Positions 56,702 to 64,000 of a DNA stretch of 64,000 nucleotides are shown here, one piece after another (the first letter of the stretch is position 1; every line of letters begins with the position of its first letter). Under the pieces are notes generated by a model. That model saw only the letters and a program-made list of their open reading frames with translations, made no database searches and was not told the DNA's origin. This DNA is from Phoronis australis (lineage: Eukaryota > Phoronida > Phoronidae), in contig NMRA01000907.1 in the NCBI GenBank assembly GCA_002633005.1, positions 20,255 through 84,254 of the forward strand. The letters run 5' to 3'. A program made the position numbers and the translations under genes.

Positions 56702-57490
56702 TTATACCACAATATTAGCTTCGAATGGCAGATACAACCGTGAAGTAACCCATAAAGTTATCTCACTAGTGAGATAACATTTTGGCGGGAAACCGAGGCC
56801 GGGCCTCAACAGTTGCGAGCCGCGCAATAATCGCATGTTCAGCAAAGAGCATTACACCGACAATTATACTCTATGAAAAATAAGACGCATAATTTCCATA
56901 AAAACGATATTTTAATACAGTGAAATTTCTCTCTCGTGTTCTCTCACTTGTAAATCACCGACCTCCAATTTGAATGCAGGTGTCGTGTGGTCGGGATCCC
57001 TTGACTTGAGCATTATAGTCAGTTACTAGTGGTAACCTACTTTAGCAGACGATATATTCCCGGTCCAAGCTTAGCGTGATAAAATGTGTAGTAAGCTATA
57101 ACAGTTGCTAAACCGTAATTTACAGATTAACTTTCTTTCTATTTTGTTTTATTTTTCAATTAGTTTTGAGTAAAAACATTATTTTACAAAAATATCTCGT
57201 CTTTTCTTAAAAGGTCACGACCTGCGACCCTGGGCCTCTGACATAGAAAGTAGTTACAAAGCCGAGGCGAGTCGAGAAAGGTAGATTGATTCATTGCATT
57301 GTTTCTCGTTCAGTATGTGGTATAAATAGATTATTACATGTTCTCAGTCGTTATCCCCCTTATATAGAGCCCTCGTGGATTTTGTAGAATTATCACCCTC
57401 GGAGCTAACGCCCCTCGGGCGATAATTCTCCAAAATCAACTCGGGCTGTAGATAACGGGGGATAACGACTTCGCCATGTAATAATCTATA
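56702..57490. repeat. Foldback-ended dispersed element, copy B
   Basis: It matches 6219-7086 in order and orientation, including the 22-bp palindrome (56757-56778) and terminal foldback, but lacks the tRNA-like module. It sits in the ankyrin gene intron between exons 57906-57808 and 56444-56331. Confidence 0.8.
57326..57489. repeat. Long inverted repeat (foldback), copy B
   Basis: Same ~75-bp-arm foldback as 6922-7085, starting ATAGATTATTACATG and ending CATGTAATAATCTAT. In a transcript of the ankyrin gene it would form a long intronic hairpin. Confidence 0.85.
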
Positions 57491-57620
57491 TATATGACAA
57501 CTTGATGTTATACATAACAACAGAGCGACATTGATTTAGTGAGCACTGTGGAAATGCAAGTAAATAACAAACTCATTGTACAACTCCATGTCACCTGAAA
57601 ACCGTTTTTAATTACTTCAA

Positions 57621-57655
57621 AATCACGTGCTCGTCACGTCACGTGCACGTCACGA
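57621..57655. repeat. CACGTG/CACGTCA word cluster
   Basis: TCACGTGC, TCACGTCACGTGCACGTCAC and related words run together in the intron next to ankyrin exon 57906-57808. It resembles the cluster at 5455-5520 in word content. E-box or CRE-like binding is possible but unproven. Confidence 0.5.
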
Positions 57656-57807
57656 GGAGTGTAAGGAAATGTCAAGTTTACAATAAAATCATTTATCCTG
57701 ATGAATTTATTAAAACACCGAATGATTCAGACTTGTCACATCTTGTATGTTGATCATCGTTGTGTAAACAACTAGTTCAACTAAACACCCTGTGTGTCAT
57801 TAATTAC

Positions 57808-57906
57808 CTCATCGCGGACACTCACGTTGGCCCCGTGTTGGAGGAGACTCTGCACGACGGCTGTACGACCCCACAATGATGCCCGGTGCAGCAGTGTCCG
57901 GCCATC
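57808..57906 (-). CDS. Ankyrin-repeat exon (array unit 6, most downstream)
   Basis: A 99-nt phase-0 exon between TTACATAG and GAG|GTAATT, encoding one 33-residue repeat that begins DGRTLLHRASLWGRTAVVQS and ends ANVSVRDE. It departs most from its array neighbours (LLQHGANV instead of VEHSATV) and is nearer the generic ankyrin consensus. Residues at positions 3/8/11/12/14 are R/R/L/W/R. Confidence 0.8.
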
Positions 57907-58432
57907 CTATGTAATATATAATGGAGATGTGTGAATGGACGACCAACGTTTAGAGCTAATTAACATACACGGGAGAAAGTGAACTTGTAAGGTGACATCA
58001 ATGAAACATCACTGACCCCTCTAAGGTGCTAATACTTGTAATGATGTCAACAGAGAAATGTTAAGTTTAAGAACAAAACAACAGAACCTGGTTAGTGTTT
58101 CGTTTCTTCTTACTGGACGGTAACACGGGTAGTAATTGTGCGCTGTAACGTGTTGAACAACCTCCAGTGTAACGTATGGTTTGGTCTAACGAATTAGGAG
58201 TATTTTAATTAAGTTATGGGACATTTTACATGTACATGTAAGTCACGATGCATTATCTCTTCCAGTCTACACAGCTTTAGCGGTTCATGAACAGAAAGCA
58301 GACGACATTTAATTTGACATTGTTTAGGAACATTAAATTGTGAAAATATCAACAAAATTTGTGCCTGTCAGTTTTAAACATTGTTTATGCAAACAACTAG
58401 ATCAACCAAATAACCTGTGTGTCATTAATTAC

Positions 58433-58531
58433 CTGACCACGGACATCCACTGTGGCGCTGTGTTCAACTAGACACTCCACTATCTGTGTATGACCATACT
58501 GTGCTGCCCAGTGCAGCGGTGTCTGGCCCGA
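58433..58531 (-). CDS. Ankyrin-repeat exon (array unit 5)
   Basis: 99 nt, phase 0, acceptor TTACATAG, donor CAG|GTAATT. It begins SGQTPLHWAAQYGHTQIVEC and ends VDVRGQ. Surface positions 3/8/11/12/14 are Q/W/Q/Y/H. Confidence 0.85.
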
Positions 58532-59060
58532 CTATGTAATATATAATGGAGATGTGTGAATGGACGATCAACGTTTAGAGCTAATTAACATACACGGGGG
58601 AAAGTGAACTTGTAAGGAGGCATGAATGAAACATTACTGACCCCTCTAAGGTGCTAATACTTGTAATGATGTCAACAAGGAAATGTTAAGTTTAAGAACA
58701 AAACAACAGAACCTGGTTAGTGTTTCGTTTCTCCTTGCTGGACGAAAACACCGGTAGTAATTATGCGCTGTAACATGTTAGACAACCCCAGTGCAATGTA
58801 TGTTTTTGTCTAACGAATTAGGAGTATTTTAATTAAGTTATGTGACATTTTACCTGTACATGAAAGCCACGCTGCATTATCTCTACAAGTCCACGCAGCT
58901 TTAGCGGTTCATGAACGGAAAGCAGACGACATTTATTTTGACATTGTTTAGAGGGAACAATAAATTGTGAAAAGATCAACAAAATTTGTCCCTCATCAGT
59001 TTTAAACATTGTTTGTGTAAACAAGTAGATCAACCCAATAACCTGTGTGTCATTAATTAC

Positions 59061-59159
59061 CTTATCACAGACATTCACTGTGGCGCTGTGTTCAACTATA
59101 CACTTCACTATCTGTGTATGACCATACTCTGCTGCCCAGTGCAGCGGTGTCCGGCCCAT
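59061..59159 (-). CDS. Ankyrin-repeat exon (array unit 4)
   Basis: 99 nt, phase 0, acceptor TTACATAG, donor AAG|GTAATT. It begins MGRTPLHWAAEYGHTQIVKC and ends VNVCDK. Positions 3/8/11/12/14 are R/W/E/Y/H. Its Met codon is internal and not a gene start; the apparent longer frame to 58833 runs into the intron. Confidence 0.85.
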
Positions 59160-59689
59160 CTATGTAATATATAATGGAGATGTGTGAATGGACGATCAAC
59201 GTTTAGAGCTAATTAACATACACGGGAGAAAGTGAACTTGTAAGGTGACATAAATGAAACATCAGTGACCCCTCTAAGATGCTAATACTTGTAATGATGT
59301 CAACAGGGAAATGTCAAGTGCAAGAACAAAACAACAGAACCTGGTTAGTGTTTCGTTTCTTCTTACTGGACAATAACACGGGTAGTAATTGTGCGCTGTA
59401 ACGGGTTGAACAACATCCAGTGTAATGTATGGTTTGGTCTAACGAATTAGGAGTATTTTAATTAAGTTATGTGACATTTTACCTGTACATGTAAGTCACG
59501 ATGCATTGTCTCTACCAGTCTACACAGGTTTAATTAGCGGTTCATGAACAGAAAGCAGACGACATTTAATTTGACATTGTTTAGGAACATTAAATTGTGA
59601 AAATATCAACAAAATTTGTCCCTGTCAGTTTTAAAAATTGTTTATGCAAACAACTAGATCAACCAAATAACCTGTGTGTCATTAATTAC

Positions 59690-59788
59690 CTGATCACGGA
59701 CATCCACTGTGGCGCTGTGTTCAAATAGACACTCCACTATCTGTGTATGACCACACAGTGCTGCACGGTGCAGCGGTGTCCAGCCCTC
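59690..59788 (-). CDS. Ankyrin-repeat exon (array unit 3)
   Basis: 99 nt, phase 0, acceptor TTACATAG, donor CAG|GTAATT. It begins EGWTPLHRAALCGHTQIVEC and ends VDVRDQ. Positions 3/8/11/12/14 are W/R/L/C/H. Confidence 0.85.
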
Positions 59789-60314
59789 CTATGTAATATA
59801 TAATGGAGATGTGTGAATGGACGATCAACGTTTAGAGCTAATTAACATACACGGGGGAAAGTGAACTTGTAAGGAGACATGAATGAAACATTACTGACCC
59901 CTCTAAGGTGCTAATACTTGTAATGATGTCAACAGGGAAATGTCAAGTTTAAGAACAAAACAACAGAACCTGGTTAGTGTATCGTTTCTTCTTACTGGAC
60001 GGTAAAACGGGTAGTAATTGTGCGCTCTAACTTGTTCAACAACCTCCAGTGTAATGTATGGTTTGTTCTAACGAATTAGGAGTATTATAATTAAGTTATG
60101 TGACATTTTACCTGCACATGTAAGTCACGATGCATTATCTCTACCAGTCTACACAGCTTTAGCTGTTCATGAACGGAAAGCAGACGACATTTAATTTGAC
60201 AATGTTTAGGAACATTAAATTGTGAAAATATCAACAAAATTTGTCCCTGTCAGTCTTAAAGATTGTTTATGCAAACAACTAGATCAACCAAACAACCTGT
60301 GTGTCATTAATTAC

Positions 60315-60413
60315 CTGATCACGGACATCCACTGTGGCGCTGTGTTGAACTAGACACTTCACTATCTGTGTATAACCTAACTGTGCTGCGCAGTGCAGCG
60401 GTGTCCAGCCCTC
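60315..60413 (-). CDS. Ankyrin-repeat exon (array unit 2)
   Basis: 99 nt, phase 0, acceptor TTACATAG, donor CAG|GTAATT. It begins EGWTPLHCAAQLGYTQIVKC and ends VDVRDQ. Positions 3/8/11/12/14 are W/C/Q/L/Y. Confidence 0.85.
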
Positions 60414-60938
60414 CTATGTAATATATAATGGAGATGTGTGAATGGACGATCAACGTTTAGAGCTAATTAACATACACGGGGGAAAGTGAACTTGTAAGGA
60501 GACATGAATGAAACATTACTGACCCCTCTAAGGTGCTAATACTTGTAATGATGTCAACAGGGAAATGTTAAGTTTAAGAACAAAACAACAGAACCTGGTT
60601 AGTGTTTCGTTTCTCCTTGCTGGACGAAAACACCAGTAGTAATTATGCGCTGTAACATGTTAGACAACCCAGTGTAATGTATGTTTTAGTCTAACGAATT
60701 AGGAGTATTTTAATTAAGTTATGTGACATTTTACCTGTACAAGAAAGTCACGCTGCATTATCTCTACAAGTCCACGCAGCTTTAGCGGTTCATGAACGGA
60801 AAGCAGACGACATTTATTTTGACATTGTTTAGGGACATTAAATTGTGAAAATATCAACAAAATTTTGTCCCTGTCAGTTTTAAACATTGTTTATGCAAAC
60901 AACTAGATCAACCCAAAAACATGTGTGTCATTAATTAC

Positions 60939-61037
60939 CTTATCACAGACATTCACTGTGGCGCTGTGTTCAACTAGACACTCCACTGTCTGTGTACGAC
61001 CCCACAGTGCTGCACAGTGCAGCGGTGTCAGGCCCTC
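60939..61037 (-). CDS. Ankyrin-repeat exon (array unit 1)
   Basis: 99 nt, phase 0, acceptor TTACATAG, donor AAG|GTAATT. It begins EGLTPLHCAALWGRTQTVEC and ends VNVCDK. Positions 3/8/11/12/14 are L/C/L/W/R. Confidence 0.85.
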
Positions 61038-61566
61038 CTATGTAATATATAATGGAGATGTGTGAATGGACGATCAACGTTTAGAGCTAATTAACATACA
61101 CGGGGAAAGTTAACTTGTAAGGTGACATTAATGAAACATCACTGACACATCTAAGACACTAAAATACCTGCAATGAGTTCAACTCAAGTTTTACAGGTGA
61201 TTCGAAAACGTTGAAACAACAACAGAACATTTTGCAGACGTGGACTGCCAGAAGTTTGCTGAACGCCTCCATAATTCACAGAGACCCCTCCAGGTTGTGT
61301 TTATACTGGCTTCCTATTTAATATAATGTTGTAATATTGAAAGGGCGATTGTCATTAAGAATAGAAAGGTATCAACGTTGAGTCGGCAAAGATATTGTTG
61401 ATAGGATTCAAATCTCAGTGCTTCTCAAGATGCATGTACCGCGTACAGAATGAAAAATACATGTCGAAGTCAGGAGAGATAAAATATGTATTTACACAAA
61501 ACATATTTAGTTAAATTTTAGATAGCATACAGTGTTTGTAAAGTGGTCTGAATTAGTTTCTATTAC

Positions 61567-61665
61567 CACGTCTTGCATGTCTACATCGGCCCCACCCTGT
61601 AACAATAACCTCGCCACCTCTGTGCTGCCCCGCCATGCTGCTTGGTGTAGTAGGGCCTTGCGGTC
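61567..61665 (-). CDS. Ankyrin-repeat exon upstream of the array
   Basis: 99 nt, phase 0, acceptor CATTGTTTCTACAG, donor GTG|GTAATA. It begins DRKALLHQAAWRGSTEVARL and ends GADVDMQDV. Its flanking introns are unrelated to the array introns, so it is an older, single ankyrin exon that probably caps the N-terminal end of the repeat stack. Confidence 0.85.
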
Positions 61666-61667
61666 CT

Positions 61668-62638
61668 GTAGAAACAATGAACAAGTTATAGCAAGACTCA
61701 CAATCACTAACTTTACCGTGCATCTTAATTACTAACAACCAAAACTTTGAACTTGCACATAAAATTATCAAAGCTACTCCCTGTTTAAGAGGTAATATAA
61801 CAGTCGTGGTTAGAATAGAATTCTCAGAGTGAAGACACGGATGTTCTTTTATAATATGAACACTTTTATCAAAATCCGAGCAACTGGTTGTAGCTAAGAC
61901 TAACTATCATAGTTATTGACAAAAACGTGACCTTGATATTCACACAGAATAATCAACTTTAAGAGAACGATTTCACCAGCTACACCAGCTACACGGGACG
62001 AAATGAAGCTGACCGAGAAATCATTTTTGTTAAAAATATGAGGTAATAGGCGACAGCATTGAAGCAAGATGCTTAGTACATGAGAGATGAGAGAACATCA
62101 ATACAAGGTTAATATATCAGAATGGGATATCAAAATATTTCAGGAAAAAAATCGCTTGGTCAATCTTTGGTTTAGGGTGCATTAATAGTTGGGATCATAG
62201 CCACTGGAAAAACACTACAAATTAAACACATGTTGAAACACATTTTACCAAAACCTTTTTTGATCAAGATCTCTGTTCAGTGGATCAATCAATCATGTAG
62301 TTTCCATTTCGACACAAATCCAAACAGTCAGTTGTTCTGCTGCACTGAGACTTGATAAACGACGAAGGAGTGGTCGGCCAGACGAAGCTTGCTATTAAAA
62401 AGAGGGCTTTGCCGGCCAGTTTTCACGTGTACACGCGATCAATTGATACATTTGCCTGTTCTTGGATTTATTTAAAGGGGCATTTCCTATTCGTAAGAAA
62501 CTAATTAAAGTCCTTGTCTAACGCGTTGTTAACCCTTATTACATGGTTAGAAGATGTTATAAGGATCCAAGAAGTACCTACCCCATAACTAATACACGAT
62601 CCGTACTCGAAAACAGTTTAAATGAACGCGCCACTCAC
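61668..62638 (-). other. Putative first intron of the ankyrin gene
   Basis: AT-rich sequence between the candidate ATG exon and the first ankyrin exon. I see no further exon-like segment or repeat in it. Confidence 0.4.
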
Positions 62639-62665
62639 GATTCGCACCCGAAGAAACACCGCCAT
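62639..62665 (-). CDS. Putative first coding exon of the ankyrin gene
   Basis: Minus strand: ATGGCGGTGTTTCTTCGGGT ending in a GCGAATC|GTGAGT donor that fits the consensus perfectly. The 27 nt encode MAVFLRVRI in phase 0, the phase all ankyrin exons need. The ATG is in an A-rich context with one N two bases upstream. A flanking inverted GCCATT...AATGGC gives YY1-like ATGGC words as in many first exons. It is too short to prove from sequence alone. Confidence 0.45.
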
Positions 62666-64000
62666 TNTTACAAGGAAAAAATGGCGGCGTTCAGGACAAG
62701 TTCCTGAACTGATGAGCCGGAAATGTGGGTACGGAAATAACCGATGACAACCGGTAATCATACGCTCAGAGAGAAGGGTCAAATACTGTTAAAAAATCGC
62801 TTTTGGCAAGAAAGGCGAAAAGAATATAAAGAAAGGGTGTCGAAAATAAGAATTTATGTAGTAAGTATTTTCGGATACTAGAACCACATGGGCAGTTTGC
62901 AACAAGGACTTTAAAGATACCATGACCAATCTTATCAAAACTGATTGCATTTTTAGTTGTTTTTTTTGGCACTCGTTTCGTCCTCTTTTCACGCGCAGGC
63001 CGTCTGCATGTTGTGTTTCGACATGGATATAATTTTCTATGTTGTTACTGAAAGTTTGAAACGATCGATTTTCATAATAATAAATTTAACAGAATCGTAC
63101 AAGCACTGAGAAATAAAAGAAAAACATAAAAACGCAAGGCAACAAAATAAAAATACAAGTGCAAGACACGGATAACATAAAAAGTCAAAGACTCATTTCC
63201 ATTATGCCGCTAATTTGTCTTATCCAACATTTTGTTTTAGATCATGGTGATAAAAAGTAAAGGTTAAAAGTGAGGTGTCAAAGAACTCCATATGTAACGG
63301 AACGACTACGACAGCTTTTATGACAAGCAACCAAGGAGTAAAAAATAAAACATCTTCAGCATTAGCTTCTTTTAGATTCTTCATCACAAGCAGCTTATAT
63401 TACGGTTACTTGGACAAAAATAGAAAAAGACTCACTGATACGTTGAAAATATGACGAGTAGTATTCAAATAATGAACAATATCATAACAGTAAAACAGGA
63501 TCAATCCCTAAAATAATAATAACATATCGTACACCAAAACATTTGTTTGGATGAAAACTATCTAAATAAAAACTTCAGTAGTCATTAAAATTTCTCCCTC
63601 GTACAAAAAGTCCCGAATACGTCTAATAATAGAAAAGCTCTGGAAATCAGACATTCATTTTTACATTAACACTGAAATAAAAACGACTCCTCATGATGAA
63701 GATCCAGCAAACGTCATTGTGGTCGTTTAGAGAAATATATATTATTCAGTTGGCAACGTATCATTGACGTTTAGAAGAGCTTAACTGACCAATCAGAACG
63801 CAGTATTCCTGACGCACCTTCGTCTGCGTTTCCAAGCCGCCATGGTACCCGACAAACAACACGTTGTCGGTAAAGCTTATTTTCGTCTATAGCTCAAGAA
63901 ATTGTGCGATAAGAATGGTGAAACGGTGTTGAGATGGCGTGTGTAATTCTCACACAGTCGTTATACACCTCGAGAAGGATATCCCGTCACTTTTTGTGCA
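62666..64000. other. Upstream flank, non-coding
   Basis: Overlapping minus frames at 62766-62992 lack any domain. The stretch 63060-63760 is very AT-rich. If 62665 is the gene start, the promoter of the ankyrin gene lies just right of it (62690-62760). Around 63820-63990 the sequence is richer in CpG but no ORF is recognised. Confidence 0.4.

Larger units (their letters stand above)
57808..61090 (-). repeat. Tandem array of ~625-bp exon-plus-intron units
   Basis: Exon starts at 61037, 60413, 59788, 59159, 58531 and 57906 are 624, 625, 629, 628 and 625 bases apart. The intron segments, for example from TATGTAATATATAATGGAGA through the CATACACGG and ACAGAACCTGGTTAG words, are almost identical between units. 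The array therefore arose by repeated unequal crossing-over of a complete exon with its intron, or is kept alike by gene conversion. Confidence 0.9.

Noticed and set aside
58833-59159. 108-codon minus-strand frame as a gene
   Set aside because: Only its first 33 codons are the ankyrin exon 59159-59061; the rest reads through the GTAATT donor into the repeated intron.
1-64000. CRISPR arrays, prokaryotic operons or phage regions
   Set aside because: The direct repeats seen are minisatellites or exon-intron units; introns and animal gene families show this is a eukaryotic nuclear sequence.

Overview
This is animal nuclear DNA. The genes are split by GT-AG introns, polyadenylation signals are AATAAA-like, most of the sequence is AT-rich and non-coding, and the only long intact single-exon genes are rhodopsin-family GPCRs. 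Frequent ACATGTACATGT and TAGGCCTACATGTA words, L1-like LINEs and Penelope-like elements fit a marine invertebrate. My best guess is an echinoderm, hemichordate or amphioxus-type genome, but I cannot name the species.

Layout. 1-10 kb: a microsatellite, a ~1.9 kb dispersed repeat carrying spaced GTACGTAC motifs, and a ~0.87 kb element with a long terminal foldback; no convincing gene. 10.4 kb: remnant of a multi-copy invertebrate ORF. 14.7-21.4 kb: a nest of broken L1-like LINEs on both strands, including an ~0.8 kb tandem duplication. 21.4-28.4 kb: gene-poor, with several minisatellites. 28.4-30.4 kb: second copy of the 1.9 kb repeat. 30.5-31.6 kb (+) and 40.7-41.6 kb (-): two paralogous, converging GPCR genes. 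Between them lie Penelope-like and other retroelement remnants. 41.7-46.8 kb: mostly empty, with some unrecognised short open frames.

46.8-62.7 kb, minus strand, is the most interesting part. Four exons (51455-46841) join with matching phases into a complete trypsin-like serine protease (FAM111/HtrA-like fold) with a visible His-Asp-Ser triad. Upstream on the same strand are a putative ATG exon (62665-62639), seven 99-nt phase-0 exons that each encode one ankyrin repeat, a stop-containing ankyrin exon (56444-56331) and a 57-nt half-repeat exon (53275-53219). Six of the seven ankyrin exons lie in a ~625 bp exon-plus-intron tandem array. Its introns look almost identical, while the exons differ mainly at the surface positions ankyrin repeats use to bind partners. 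All phases allow the half-repeat exon to splice into the protease N-terminus. I therefore propose, as inference, an ankyrin-sensor/serine-protease-effector gene with a second, short ankyrin-only 3' end. LINE, Penelope and foldback elements sit in its introns.
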